Source of the DNA: Pseudomonas libanensis
GTDB lineage: Bacteria; Pseudomonadota; Gammaproteobacteria; Pseudomonadales; Pseudomonadaceae
Direction: 5' to 3'
Assembly: GCF_001439685.1 (NCBI RefSeq)
Contig: NZ_JYLH01000008.1
Coordinates: forward strand, 1 to 64,000
DNA length: 64,000 nucleotides
Shown here: piece by piece, positions 1-10,198 of the stretch
Numbering within the stretch: position 1 is the stretch's first letter
How the letters are laid out: every line of letters begins with the position of its first letter
Program-made: the position numbers and the translations under genes
Notes under the pieces: model-generated
Database searches by the model: none
Seen by the model: the letters and a program-made list of their open reading frames with translations, nothing else
What the model was told of the DNA's origin: nothing

Positions 1-81
1 TGATTATTTTCAGAAGCTTTCGAAGATTTCTTCAACAACTTCAACCACTTGCGCTTCTGATCTCTCATCAGCGGGAGGCGA

Positions 82-109
82 ATTCTACAGCGTTACACGC
101 TGCTGTCAA
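82..109 (-). promoter_or_regulatory. rRNA operon promoter, proximal copy
   Basis: On the minus strand TTGACA (104-109), a 16-base spacer and TAGAAT (82-87) form a near-consensus promoter. A GC-rich stretch (CGCCTCCCGC) lies just after the -10 box, which is the discriminator type linked to stringent control by ppGpp and DksA. About 146 bases separate it from the distal copy. Bases 1-80 would be the start of the rRNA leader. No protein gene is supported in 1-262. Confidence 0.75.
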
Positions 110-227
110 CACCTCTTTTTCAACTTCCTTTAGGCTTCGATGAACTGAAGCAACTTGCTGCCGAAAACTTCATAACTCTTTGTTTACCAAGGAGTTTTCC
201 GTTTCGACTGCGCCGGAAGTGGGGCGA

Positions 228-255
228 ATTATAGGCTTCCAGAATTTGCCGTCAA
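228..255 (-). promoter_or_regulatory. rRNA operon promoter, distal copy
   Basis: Read on the minus strand, TTGACG (250-255) is followed after 16 bases by TATAAT (228-233), a strong sigma70 promoter. It begins about 10 bases beyond the msrQ stop and points out of the window to the left. A second promoter follows downstream, which is the tandem arrangement of Pseudomonas rRNA operons. In P. aeruginosa, as I recall, an rRNA operon sits at this place next to msrPQ. The rRNA genes themselves are outside the window, so their identity is inferred. Confidence 0.75.
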
Positions 256-262
256 GGCTTAA

Positions 263-883
263 TTACACTTTTGTGGCAGAAGGTGCTTTTTTGCTAATAA
301 GACGAGGAATTCGACGCATCACGGGCGGCCACCGCAGCACCAGGAGCAGCGCACCAATAGACGCATAGATAGCCCACTCCTTAAGATCGGCCCGAACTAT
401 CCACAGCATGTGCAGCAAGCCTAGCCCAAGAATTACGTAGACCAAGCGATGCAACTTCTTCCAGCGACTGCCCAACCATCGCTGGCTATAGCGATTCGAT
501 GTGACAGCCAGCACCAGTAGAGAAACAAACCCCAATGCACCGACAATTATGTAGGGCCGCTTGCGCAACTCCACGCCGAGCTGCGACCAATCCAGCCCCA
601 GGACAAACACGCAATAAGCCGCCAGGTGCAGCACAACATAGGCAAAGCACCACAACCCCAACTGCCGGCGCACCGCTATCCAACCCGACCAACCGCTCAA
701 CTTCTGCAGCGGCGTCATCCCAAGGGTAATCAGCAATAGAATCAAGGTGCCCAGACCCAAGCGATCAACCAACACTTTTCCTGGATCAGGTCCCAGGGCA
801 AAACTCCATGCCTCATAGAGCCAGAACAATGGCCACGCCGCCGCCGCGATAAACACGCCCAAACGCCAGATCGGATAGCGCAT
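263..883 (-). CDS. msrQ: MsrQ, haem-binding membrane subunit of the methionine sulfoxide reductase system
   Basis: This 206-residue integral membrane protein has about six hydrophobic segments. It belongs to the ferric reductase-like YedZ/MsrQ family, which binds b-type haem and passes quinol-derived electrons to periplasmic MsrP. Histidines within the helices (for example in VLHLAAY and KLHRLVY) are likely haem ligands. Its ATG overlaps the msrP stop as TGATG, so the two are translationally coupled. The length is normal for the family. The stop codon lies only about 8 bases from the -35 box of the rRNA-type promoter downstream. Confidence 0.93.
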   Translation of the reverse strand: MRYPIWRLGVFIAAAAWPLFWLYEAWSFALGPDPGKVLVDRLGLGTLILLLITLGMTPLQKLSGWSGWIAVRRQLGLWCFAYVVLHLAAYCVFVLGLDWSQLGVELRKRPYIIVGALGFVSLLVLAVTSNRYSQRWLGSRWKKLHRLVYVILGLGLLHMLWIVRADLKEWAIYASIGALLLVLRWPPVMRRIPRLISKKAPSATKV

Positions 884-1896
884 CAGTAGTTCTTCCGCAG
901 ATCGAGGTTGCTATATAAAGAAGCGACCTCGTCCGAGTATCCATTGAACATCTGCGTCTCGCGCACATTCGGGCTGAACAGTCCACTGGGGAGACGTCGC
1001 TCCCGCGCCTGGGTCCATCGCGGATGGTCGACCGTAGGGTTCACATTCGCATAAAACCCATACTCCTCGGCCGCAATGCTCTGCCAGGTGGTTTTCGGCT
1101 GTTCGCTGACTAGGCTGATCCGTACGATGGATTTCACACTCTTGAAGCCGTACTTCCACGGCACAACCAGGCGCAACGGCGCGCCATTCTGGTTAGGCAA
1201 TTCGCGCCCATACATGCCAACAGCGAGGATCGCCAGTGGATTCATCGCTTCGTCCAGACGCAACCCTTCTACATAGGGCCAATCGATCAAGCCAAAACTT
1301 GAGCGCTGCCCCGGCATGCTCTTCGGGTCCTGAAGGGTCTCGAACCGGATGTACTTCGCTTTGGAGGTCGGCTCAACCTGCTTGAGCAACGCTGAGATCG
1401 GAAAGCCGATCCACGGGATTACCATCGACCAGGCTTCGACACAACGCAGGCGATAGGTGCGTTCTTCCAGTTCATAGGGTTTCATGAAGTCTTCCAAGGC
1501 ATAGCGCCCCGGCTTGGCTACCTCACCATCAATCACAACACTCCAAGGCTCGGTCTTGAGCGAACCTGCATTCGCCGCCGGGTCGCCCTTGTCGGTACCG
1601 AACTCATAAAAGTTGTTGTAGTGGGTTGCGTCCTTGAACGGCGTGATTGCCTCGTCCTTGACCGTCACCACCTGCCACCTCGTACCAGGAAGCTTCTCGG
1701 CAAACCAGTTGGGCGCCCTGCCCGCTTCGACATCGGCATAGCGCGCTGCATCGTCCGCACTGGCCCAACGCGGCAAGCTACTGGCGGCAATACCGACCAG
1801 CGCACCACCGAGCAAGCTGCGGCGAGAGAAATAGAGCGATTCAGGCGTGACATCCGATTCGTGGCAATCGGAAGCTTTAGGCAACTTGATTAACAT
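883..1896 (-). CDS. msrP: MsrP, periplasmic molybdopterin methionine sulfoxide reductase
   Basis: MsrP (YedY) is the catalytic subunit that reduces methionine sulfoxide in periplasmic proteins. The protein has 337 residues. It opens with a Tat signal carrying SRRSLLGG around residues 24-31 and a likely cleavage site after ASA near residue 47, as expected for a cofactor-loaded export substrate. The body is an oxidoreductase molybdopterin-binding domain. Cys152 in RCVEAW fits the conserved molybdenum ligand. msrQ follows with a one-base overlap. The ATG at 1896 places the Tat motif at the usual distance from the N-terminus. Confidence 0.95.
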   Translation of the reverse strand: MLIKLPKASDCHESDVTPESLYFSRRSLLGGALVGIAASSLPRWASADDAARYADVEAGRAPNWFAEKLPGTRWQVVTVKDEAITPFKDATHYNNFYEFGTDKGDPAANAGSLKTEPWSVVIDGEVAKPGRYALEDFMKPYELEERTYRLRCVEAWSMVIPWIGFPISALLKQVEPTSKAKYIRFETLQDPKSMPGQRSSFGLIDWPYVEGLRLDEAMNPLAILAVGMYGRELPNQNGAPLRLVVPWKYGFKSVKSIVRISLVSEQPKTTWQSIAAEEYGFYANVNPTVDHPRWTQARERRLPSGLFSPNVRETQMFNGYSDEVASLYSNLDLRKNY

Positions 1897-1959
1897 GGCA
1901 ACTCCGCAGCATTGGAGAACTGATGCACCAATAGACTGCGGAGTATGGGGGAAATTACA

Positions 1960-2817
1960 TTAAGACAATGTTTTGTCCCGGCGCAGATGCAGCAAGTACT
2001 GAATCGGCCCCGAAGCCGCGTAGACGAGGAACGCCAACAGCAGAATACGCGGCGGATCGCTGAACACTACTGCAAACACCAGCACCACCACGAGGATCGC
2101 CACAAAAGGCACGCGCCCCTTGAGATCCAGCTCCTTGAAGCTGTTGTACTTAATATTGCTGACCATCAGCATGCCGGCCGCCGCAACCATCAAGGCGACC
2201 AGGAACGACATTTTCGAGCCCTGAATACCGTAGTCACTAAATGCCCACACAATACCGGCTACAACACCTGCCGCTGCCGGACTGGCCAGACCGATGAAGT
2301 AGCGCTTGTCGGCGGTCCCGACCTGGGTATTGAAGCGCGCCAGGCGCAAAGCAGCACCGGCAACATAGATGAAGGCGACCATCCAGCCGACCTTGCCCAT
2401 GTCACCCAATGCCCAGGCAAACGCCAGCAGCGCAGGTGCGACACCAAAGGCGACCATGTCCGACAGCGAGTCGTATTCGGCGCCGAAGGCACTCTGGGTA
2501 TTGGTCATCCGCGCTACGCGCCCATCCAGGCCGTCGAGTACCATGGCCACGAAGATTGCGATGGCAGCAAAACCAAAATACTTGCTGGCACTCGCCGCAT
2601 CACCTGCAGCCAGTGCACTTTGGGCACTCATGGAGTTGATGATGGAATAAAAGCCGGCAAACAGGTTCGCCGTCGTAAACAGATTGGGCAGAAGATAGAT
2701 GCCACGATGCCGGACCTTACGGCCTTCGGCGTCATGCCCTTCTTCGACATGTTCATCGATCGGCAGCATGCTTTCGGCGTCGGAAGCCTGGTTTGGCTCT
2801 TCGGGACGTTCGCTCAT
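1960..2817 (-). CDS. pssA: CDP-diacylglycerol-serine O-phosphatidyltransferase
   Basis: The enzyme makes phosphatidylserine from CDP-diacylglycerol and serine, the first committed step to phosphatidylethanolamine. The 285-residue protein is rich in membrane helices. It contains the CDP-alcohol phosphatidyltransferase signature with spaced aspartates, DGLDGRVAR starting at residue 95 and ending in EYDSLSD at residue 120. This is the integral-membrane type II Pss, unlike the peripheral PssA of E. coli. An acidic, hydrophilic N-terminal tail of about 35 residues precedes the first helix. It stands between msrP and ilvC on the same strand, about 145 bases downstream of ilvC. Confidence 0.93.
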   Translation of the reverse strand: MSERPEEPNQASDAESMLPIDEHVEEGHDAEGRKVRHRGIYLLPNLFTTANLFAGFYSIINSMSAQSALAAGDAASASKYFGFAAIAIFVAMVLDGLDGRVARMTNTQSAFGAEYDSLSDMVAFGVAPALLAFAWALGDMGKVGWMVAFIYVAGAALRLARFNTQVGTADKRYFIGLASPAAAGVVAGIVWAFSDYGIQGSKMSFLVALMVAAAGMLMVSNIKYNSFKELDLKGRVPFVAILVVVLVFAVVFSDPPRILLLAFLVYAASGPIQYLLHLRRDKTLS

Positions 2818-2918
2818 GGACTTTACCTTGCAACGGTGTGAAAAAATTCGACAGATACTTGCGGCGAGTGTTCGCCCGCAAACGATGCAGCTTTATACCA
2901 GAACCGGCCCCTCAAACG

Positions 2919-2945
2919 AAAAAACGCGGCCTAAGCCGCGTTTTC
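2919..2945 (-). terminator. Rho-independent terminator after ilvC
   Basis: Read on the minus strand, AACGCGGC-TTAG-GCCGCGTT is followed by a run of T. It lies about 20 bases past the ilvC stop codon and should end the ilvIHC transcript before pssA. Confidence 0.85.
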
Positions 2946-2961
2946 CCTTGATGCGTACGAC

Positions 2962-3987
<1,026 letters not shown>

Positions 3988-4025
3988 CTATATATCCAGG
4001 CCGTAAGGCCATTCGCTAATTTGGG

Positions 4026-4517
4026 TTAAATGCTGAGTACTTTGTCGCCACGGGCAATCCCGGTGACACCACTGCGTACGGTTTCCAGAATCGAGGCCGT
4101 CCCGATCGACTGGATGAAGCTGTCCAGCTTGTCGCTTGTACCGGTCAGTTGCACGGTATAAACGCTGGCGCTCACATCGACGATCTGCCCACGATAAATA
4201 TCGGTAGTCCGTTTGATCTCGGCACGTTGGGCGCCCGTGGCCTTGACCTTGACCAGCATCAGTTCGCGCTCGATGTGGGCACTTTCCGACAGGTCGACCA
4301 GCTTGACCACTTCGATCAGCTTGTTGAGGTTCTTGGTGATCTGCTCGATCACCTCGTCGTGCCCCACGGTGGTCAACGTCAGGCGCGACAGGGTCGGGTC
4401 TTCGGTCGGGGCCACGGTCAGGCTTTCAATGTTGTAGTTGCGTTGCGAAAACAGGCCGACAACACGGGACAGGGCGCCGGGTTCGTTCTCCAGAAGCAGG
4501 GAGATAATATGCCGCAT
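4026..4517 (-). CDS. ilvH: Acetolactate synthase regulatory (small) subunit
   Basis: This 163-residue subunit binds valine and confers feedback inhibition on the IlvI catalytic subunit. An N-terminal ACT domain begins at MRHIISLLLENEPGALSR, and a C-terminal ALS regulatory domain follows. I chose the ATG at 4517 because it places the ACT domain at the N-terminus as in the family. A start at 4547 would add ten residues inside the end of ilvI. Only two bases separate it from the ilvI stop, so co-translation with the catalytic subunit is expected. Confidence 0.95.
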   Translation of the reverse strand: MRHIISLLLENEPGALSRVVGLFSQRNYNIESLTVAPTEDPTLSRLTLTTVGHDEVIEQITKNLNKLIEVVKLVDLSESAHIERELMLVKVKATGAQRAEIKRTTDIYRGQIVDVSASVYTVQLTGTSDKLDSFIQSIGTASILETVRSGVTGIARGDKVLSI

Positions 4518-4519
4518 GA

Positions 4520-6244
4520 TTAAGTACGCTCCGTCTTGTTCAGCCACATGTCGCGCATAGAGCCGTCTTTGATCTGCATCGGATAGACGTGCTCGCTGGT
4601 ATCCACCTGAATATCGATGAACACCAGGCGGTCCTTCATGGCGAACGCCTCTTCCATCTTCGGCTTCAGATCTTTCAGATCGGTGATGCGAATGCCGACG
4701 TGGCCATAGGCTTCAACCAACTTGACGAAATCCGGCAACGATTCCATGTAGGAATGGGAGTGACGGCTACCGTAGCTCATGTCCTGCCACTGGCGAACCA
4801 TGCCCAGTACACCGTTGTTCAGGCAAACGATCTTCACCGGAAGACCGTATTGCAGGCACGTCGACAGTTCCTGGATGTTCATCTGGATGCTGCCTTCACC
4901 GGTGACACAAGCGACATCGGCATCCGGGAAGCTCAGCTTCACGCCCATGGCTGCAGGGAAACCAAAGCCCATCGTGCCCAGGCCACCGGAGTTGATCCAG
5001 CGGTTAGGCTTGTCGAACGTGTAGTACTGGGCGGCGAACATCTGGTGCTGGCCCACGTCGGAGGTCACAAAGGCGTCGCCCTTGGTCACTTCGCACAGGG
5101 TTTCGATCACGGTTTGTGGCTTGATGATGCTGCCGTCGCCCTTGTCGTAAGGGAACAGGCCACGGTCACCGCGCCATTCGTCGATCTGCTTCCACCAACT
5201 GGCAACGGATTCCTTGTTCGGTGCCTCGCCAATGTCCTTCAGTGCAGCGACCATTTCGGTCAACACGCTTTCCACCGGCCCCACGATCGGCACATCGGCC
5301 TTGATGGTCTTGGAGATAGACGCCGGGTCGATGTCGATGTGGATGATCTTGGCATTCGGGCAGAACTTGCTCGCGCCGTTGATCACACGGTCATCGAACC
5401 GCGCGCCCACGGCCAGGATCACGTCGGCGTGGTGCATGGTCAGGTTGGCGGTATAGCTGCCGTGCATGCCAAGCATACCGACGAACTGACGATCAGAGCC
5501 CGGGAATGCACCGAGGCCCATCAGGGTGTTCGTCACCGGCAGGTTGAGCAACTTGGCCAACTCGGTCAGTGGAGCAGAACCACCACCCAGAATCACGCCA
5601 CCGCCGGAGTAGAGCACTGGACGCTTGGCCGCCAGGAGCATTTCTGCCGCCTTGCGGATTTGCCCCGAGTGCCCACGCACGGCCGGGCTGTAGGAACGCA
5701 GCTTGGCTTTCTTCGGGAAGATGTATTCGAATTTCTCAGCCGGGTTGGTCATGTCTTTCGGGATATCGACCACCACAGGTCCCGGGCGACCGGACTGTGC
5801 GAGGTAGAACGCCTTCTTCATGATTTCCGGGATTTCCGATGCATGCTTGATCATGAAGCTGTGTTTCACGATCGGGCGGGAAATACCGATCATGTCGGTT
5901 TCCTGGAATGCATCGGTACCGACCATGGTGCTGGCGACCTGGCCGGAAATGATCACCATCGGGATGGAGTCCATATAGGCAGTCGCGATGCCGGTAATAG
6001 CGTTGGTTGCGCCTGGGCCGGACGTTACCAGTACCACGCCGGCTTTACCGGTGGCACGGGCGTAACCGTCAGCCATATGGGTCGCGGCCTGTTCGTGGCG
6101 AACCAGGATGTGGGTAACAGCCGGTTCCTTGAACAGTGCGTCGTAGACATGCAGCAGAGCACCACCTGGGTACCCGTAGATATAGTCGACGCCTTCGTCA
6201 CGCAAAAAGCGGACGAGCATCTCACCGCCAGATAAAAGCTCCAC
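4520..6244 (-). CDS. ilvI: Acetolactate synthase catalytic (large) subunit
   Basis: This thiamine-diphosphate enzyme condenses two pyruvates, or pyruvate with 2-oxobutyrate, at the entry to branched-chain amino acid synthesis. The 574-residue product starts [13 protein letters not shown] and has the three TPP-enzyme domains. The catalytic glutamate lies in the RHEQAA segment near residue 48. A GEGS...N motif for ThDP-Mg2+ binding lies in the C-terminal domain. The start is a GTG at 6244, about six bases after GAGGTG. An in-frame GTG three codons upstream (6253) overlaps that ribosome-binding site and is less likely. First gene of ilvIHC. Confidence 0.95.
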   Translation of the reverse strand: MELLSGGEMLVRFLRDEGVDYIYGYPGGALLHVYDALFKEPAVTHILVRHEQAATHMADGYARATGKAGVVLVTSGPGATNAITGIATAYMDSIPMVIISGQVASTMVGTDAFQETDMIGISRPIVKHSFMIKHASEIPEIMKKAFYLAQSGRPGPVVVDIPKDMTNPAEKFEYIFPKKAKLRSYSPAVRGHSGQIRKAAEMLLAAKRPVLYSGGGVILGGGSAPLTELAKLLNLPVTNTLMGLGAFPGSDRQFVGMLGMHGSYTANLTMHHADVILAVGARFDDRVINGASKFCPNAKIIHIDIDPASISKTIKADVPIVGPVESVLTEMVAALKDIGEAPNKESVASWWKQIDEWRGDRGLFPYDKGDGSIIKPQTVIETLCEVTKGDAFVTSDVGQHQMFAAQYYTFDKPNRWINSGGLGTMGFGFPAAMGVKLSFPDADVACVTGEGSIQMNIQELSTCLQYGLPVKIVCLNNGVLGMVRQWQDMSYGSRHSHSYMESLPDFVKLVEAYGHVGIRITDLKDLKPKMEEAFAMKDRLVFIDIQVDTSEHVYPMQIKDGSMRDMWLNKTERT

Positions 6245-6538
6245 GTTGTTCACCTCTAAAACGCCAGAATACCGTCCGTTAAAAACCGACGGGTCTTAAT
6301 AGGTTTACTTCTCAACAGAGCATGAGCGACGGTGGTCGCCGACTACGTCAGCACTGACTGAGCAAGTATTGGGATCGTCCCAAGTGTTGCGGGCTTTTCC
6401 CACCCAGCGCGAGGTAACGCGTTGCGGGTGTTACAGGTCGGCGCGGATGTGCGCCTCATGATCTGCTGAGCGGGCCTGCTTCTGGCAGTCCCGATACAGC
6501 GGACTTTGGATTCTTCTGTTTCAGGCCGTTCAAGTCAA
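6245..6538 (-). promoter_or_regulatory. ilvI promoter and long 5' leader
   Basis: On the minus strand TTGACT (6533-6538), 17 bases and AAGAAT (6510-6515) form a plausible sigma70 promoter. It would leave a leader of about 260 bases before the ilvI GTG. The leader contains a perfect small hairpin TTGGGA-CGA-TCCCAA at 6369-6383. I see no leader peptide rich in Leu, Ile or Val codons and no T-tract terminator, so classical attenuation is not supported. The remaining 6539-6675 holds no gene. A GACTGCCG/CGGCAGTC hairpin at 6648-6670 lies just past the YqcC-like gene. Confidence 0.45.
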
Positions 6539-6675
6539 GCAATAATTGCGCTTTTTTCCAACTAAGCGCATGAGAACGTAGAAGAAATGGCTTTGAGGAG
6601 GGATAAAACTCGCCTGAATGTCGTCAAGCGGTAGAAATGTGCGCAAGACTGCCGAAAAAACCGGCAGTCAGGCAA

Positions 6676-7005
6676 TTAACGAGCGTCGACGATCAATTGG
6701 TCGAACTTTTTCAGCGCATTGCGCAAGCCAAGGCTCTCCAACGGACGGTCGGCATAGACCATCTCGGCCATTTCCAGGATCCCCGACGCATTCGGCAATG
6801 GCAGGTCATGCTCCAGTATCTGCTTCATGCGCACGAGGAAGATCCATTGCAGCCATTGGTGGAAGTCCAGGGTATCGACTGAAAAGGGCTCGACGCTGTT
6901 GAGCGCTTCGGCACTTGGGGACACTTCGTCCCACCAGCCCTGCATACGCAGTTCGCGCTCAATCAGCAATAACTGTTCGGCAATCGCTGGAAAACGCACA
7001 TCCAT
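6676..7005 (-). CDS. YqcC family protein
   Basis: This 109-residue soluble protein matches the YqcC family, small mostly alpha-helical proteins of unknown function (for example LLLIERELRMQGWWDE near the N-terminus and FHQWLQWIFLVRM in the middle). Its ATG overlaps the stop of the lipoprotein gene lpoP by one base (TGATG), so it is the last gene of the mrcB-lpoP operon. The context hints at a link to envelope growth, but no function can be read from the sequence. Confidence 0.85.
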   Translation of the reverse strand: MDVRFPAIAEQLLLIERELRMQGWWDEVSPSAEALNSVEPFSVDTLDFHQWLQWIFLVRMKQILEHDLPLPNASGILEMAEMVYADRPLESLGLRNALKKFDQLIVDAR

Positions 7006-7739
7006 CAGAGGCTGACCTTGGCTTTCTGTCGTGCCTGGGCGGCACCCGCAGCATCGCCCTGGGCGGCACGTGCATCACCGATCAAGGCCCACAGGCTGGC
7101 TTGCAGGGCCGGGCGACCATTGGCCAGGGTCAGGCCACGGCGAGCGAATTGCTCCGCTTGGGGTGCATCGCCCTGGGCCATGCGCACCTGGGCCAGGCGA
7201 TACAACACTTGTGGTTCGCGAGGCGCCACGCGCTGGGCGCGCTCAAGGCTCGAGGAGGCGCCATTCAAGTCGCCCCCCGCCTGCTGCTGTTGAGCGGTGG
7301 TGAGCAGCGCCAGCACCGGGCCATCCAGTTGTTCGTCAGCCGACAGCCCGCCGGCGCTGGATGCCGACGGAATCCCGCTTGGCGTCGATGGCATGGTGTA
7401 GGTGCCCTGGTTGACCGGCGCAGTTTGAATCGGCGCGGAATCCACCGGCCCGGAGGTGCTGGGGCCTGGAGTCCATGGCTCGGCACTGATAGGCGCCGAG
7501 GTCGCGGCACCACTGCCAGGCACCATGACAACCACGCCTGAATCCTGCGGTATCGCTTGGTTTGCAGCTTGGGCAGGACGCTTGACCACGGTCTGGCGAA
7601 AGCCGCCATTGGCCGAGATGCGGTCGTTATTAGAGACGGACGTGCTTGAGTCCACCACGGGAATAGAGCCGCGCTGCACGCTGGAGCAACCGCCGAGCAA
7701 AGCCAGAGCCGCAATCGCTGGAATCCACAACTTGTTCAC
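7005..7739 (-). CDS. lpoP: LpoP-like outer-membrane TPR lipoprotein, probable PBP1b activator
   Basis: The 244-residue product starts at a GTG preceded by AGAGGG. A lipoprotein signal ends in the lipobox LLGGC with Cys18. A long Pro/Ser/Thr-rich linker (about residues 20-135) follows, then a C-terminal tetratricopeptide-repeat region (about 140-244, with motifs such as LYRLAQVRMAQGD). In P. aeruginosa the lipoprotein LpoP, encoded next to ponB/mrcB, activates the peptidoglycan synthase PBP1b in place of the LpoB of E. coli. The same gene order (16 bases after mrcB), lipobox and TPR fold support that assignment here. Confidence 0.85.
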   Translation of the reverse strand: MNKLWIPAIAALALLGGCSSVQRGSIPVVDSSTSVSNNDRISANGGFRQTVVKRPAQAANQAIPQDSGVVVMVPGSGAATSAPISAEPWTPGPSTSGPVDSAPIQTAPVNQGTYTMPSTPSGIPSASSAGGLSADEQLDGPVLALLTTAQQQQAGGDLNGASSSLERAQRVAPREPQVLYRLAQVRMAQGDAPQAEQFARRGLTLANGRPALQASLWALIGDARAAQGDAAGAAQARQKAKVSL

Positions 7740-7755
7740 TTGAAACCCTCTTTGC

Positions 7756-10080
7756 TTAATTCATCCAGCCCTTGACCCAATCCATCACCGATTCCGCGTC
7801 AGCAGGGGCACTGCCACCGCATGCGGCGCCGGGAGGTGGTTCGCTGCCGCGAATATACGGCATCTGTACCGCGCCCGGACAGTTGGCATCAGAGCCTTGG
7901 CCGGTGTGCGGGTCGATCCAGGCCTGCACGATATTGTCCGGCTGCGGCATGTTGAGCGGCAACGGGTCGGCCTTGCGCATGAAACTGGTCCACACCTGCA
8001 ACGCACCGGTGGCACCGGTAAACGGAGTCTTGCCGTTATCGTCACGCCCCAGCCACACCACTGCCAATACATCCTGGCCAAAGCCCGCGAACCAGCTGTC
8101 ACGCGAATCGTTACTGGTACCGGTCTTGCCGGCCAGGGTCAGGTTCGACGGCAGCACGTTATAGACCGAACGCCCCGTCCCCTCACGCATCACGCGCTGC
8201 ATGGCGTTCTGGATCAGGTAGATAGAGCCCGCGTCGAAACGCTGCTGGATCTGGAACGGATAACGCTTGAGCGGTTCGCCATCGGCGGTCAGCACACTCC
8301 GGATACCGCGCATCGGCGTATTGAAGCCGCCGTTGGCCAGGGTTTGGTACATGGTGGCCACTTCCATGGGAGTCATGGCCGCAGCGCCGAGTAGCATGGA
8401 CGGAAACGCCGGGAACTCACGTTCGACCCCCAGTCGCGCCACCGTCTTCAGCACATTCGGCACACCGACCTCAAGCCCAAGGCGTGAGGTCGAGATGTTG
8501 TAGGAATGCGCCAACCCCTGATACAGGAACACCGTGCCGTGGGAACGGCGGTCGAAGTTCTTGGGCGTCCAGACCTGGCCGTCAGCGCCTTTAACCGACA
8601 GCGGGTCATCCGACAGCCAACTGGTCAGCGTGTACTTGCTGGGTTTTTCCAATGCGCTCAAATAGACAGCAGGCTTGACCAGCGAGCCTATCGGACGCAC
8701 AGCATCCAGCGCACGGTTGAAGCCGGCGAAGCTGGCCTGGCGGCTGCCGATCATGGCCTGGACTTCACCGGTCTCCGGGTTGGTCACGACCATGGCGGCC
8801 TCGACTTCATCCGAGCCTTTGCGGCCGGTCAGGCGCTTGAAAGTGTCGTTGACCGACGCCTCGGCCTTCATTTGCAGGATCGGATCGAAGCTGGTGAAGA
8901 TCCGCAGGCCCTCTTCGGTCAAGTCTTCGTCACGGTAGTCTTCACGCAGCTGACGCTTGACCAGGTCGATAAAGCCGGGGAATGAGCTGTCCGCCAGCTT
9001 GCCGCGGGTGGTCACACCCAGTGGCATTTTCTTCGCGGTGGCCACCTGCTCGGCCGTGGCAACACCTTGCTGCTCCAGCACATCGAGTACCAGGTTACGG
9101 CGCTCAAGCGCACGCTCCGGGTTGCGGCGCGGGTTGTAATAGGACGGGCCCTTGACCATCCCCACCAGCAACGCGACTTGATGCAACTTCAACTCGGACA
9201 ATGGCTGCCCAAAGAAGAATTGGCTGGCCAAGCCGAAACCGTGCACCGCGCGCTGGCCATCCTGACCGACGAATACCTCGTTGAGGTAGGCCTCGAGGAT
9301 TTCCTGCTTGCTGTAATGCAGCTCCAGCAACATTGCCATCATGGCTTCAGTGAGTTTACGGGTCAGGCTGCGCTCACTGGTCAGGTAGAAGTTCTTGACC
9401 AGTTGCTGCGTGAGCGTACTGCCGCCCTGGGTCATCTTGCCGCCGGAGGTATTGACCCAAATGGCGCGGGCAATCGATTTCGGCGAGACGCCCCAGTGGC
9501 TGTAGAAGTCGCGGTCTTCCACTGCCACCAGGGTTTCCAGCAGGTACGGCGGAACCTGATCGAGTTTGATCAGGATGCGATCTTCAAGGTTTTTCGGGTA
9601 AATACCGCCGATCATCAAGGGTTCCAGGCGCACCACCGGCAGCTTGGAGCCATTGAGCGACGACAGCTCAGCCACATAGTCGCCGGAAAAACGCACGCGC
9701 ACAGGCTGAGCTTTTTCCAGGCCTTCGTAGAACTGGAAGCCACGGGTGTTCAGGTCGACGGTATTACCGCTGACAGCCGCCGCGCCCGGGCCATTGCTCA
9801 CGGGTTCGCGACGGTAGCCCAGTGCGTCGAGCTCGGTCAGGAAGTCTTCCTTGCTCAGCTTCTGGCCAGAGAACAACTCCAGCGGGCGTGCGTACACCTT
9901 GGCCGGAATGGTCCAGCGCTTGCCGGAGAACTTTTCCTGCACCACGGCATCCAGGTACACCGCAAAGCCGGCGATCACCACAAGGCCGACCAGGCCAAGC
10001 TTGAGCGCCCAGCCCAGCCAGGGGCGCAGGCTGCGGGAAGGAGGTTTTTTACGGGAACGGGGAGATCGGGTTCGAGTCAT
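7756..10080 (-). CDS. mrcB: Penicillin-binding protein 1B, bifunctional transglycosylase/transpeptidase
   Basis: This 774-residue inner-membrane peptidoglycan synthase has a short basic cytoplasmic tail and one membrane anchor (about residues 24-47). A UB2H-like docking region follows. The GT51 transglycosylase domain contains EDRDFYSHWG and GGSTLTQQ. The transpeptidase domain has the three active-site motifs: SLVK with Ser466, SYN, and KTGT. A cysteine-containing C-terminal tail follows. UB2H is the region that binds lipoprotein activators, which fits lpoP immediately downstream. The ATG at 10080 gives the normal family length. Confidence 0.96.
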   Translation of the reverse strand: MTRTRSPRSRKKPPSRSLRPWLGWALKLGLVGLVVIAGFAVYLDAVVQEKFSGKRWTIPAKVYARPLELFSGQKLSKEDFLTELDALGYRREPVSNGPGAAAVSGNTVDLNTRGFQFYEGLEKAQPVRVRFSGDYVAELSSLNGSKLPVVRLEPLMIGGIYPKNLEDRILIKLDQVPPYLLETLVAVEDRDFYSHWGVSPKSIARAIWVNTSGGKMTQGGSTLTQQLVKNFYLTSERSLTRKLTEAMMAMLLELHYSKQEILEAYLNEVFVGQDGQRAVHGFGLASQFFFGQPLSELKLHQVALLVGMVKGPSYYNPRRNPERALERRNLVLDVLEQQGVATAEQVATAKKMPLGVTTRGKLADSSFPGFIDLVKRQLREDYRDEDLTEEGLRIFTSFDPILQMKAEASVNDTFKRLTGRKGSDEVEAAMVVTNPETGEVQAMIGSRQASFAGFNRALDAVRPIGSLVKPAVYLSALEKPSKYTLTSWLSDDPLSVKGADGQVWTPKNFDRRSHGTVFLYQGLAHSYNISTSRLGLEVGVPNVLKTVARLGVEREFPAFPSMLLGAAAMTPMEVATMYQTLANGGFNTPMRGIRSVLTADGEPLKRYPFQIQQRFDAGSIYLIQNAMQRVMREGTGRSVYNVLPSNLTLAGKTGTSNDSRDSWFAGFGQDVLAVVWLGRDDNGKTPFTGATGALQVWTSFMRKADPLPLNMPQPDNIVQAWIDPHTGQGSDANCPGAVQMPYIRGSEPPPGAACGGSAPADAESVMDWVKGWMN

Positions 10081-10198
10081 GGCGGCGGATTATACGCACT
10101 TTATTGATGATCAACATGAGCCGGACAGCGGTTTGCACGACTGTCATCAGCAGCCATAATGCCCACCATGATTTCTCCCCGACTTTGAAGGATCGCCC

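Noticed and set aside
1945..2841. 298-codon plus-strand frame opposite pssA
   Set aside because: Shadow of pssA, low-complexity His/Gln/Arg-rich, no domain.
4589..6235. 548-codon plus-strand frame opposite ilvI
   Set aside because: His/Asp/Val-rich composition is typical of the reverse complement of a real gene; ilvI is certain.
6245..6500. Leader peptide for ilvI attenuation (ATG frame of 38 codons)
   Set aside because: No run of Leu, Ile or Val codons and no terminator/antiterminator pair, so it does not support attenuation.
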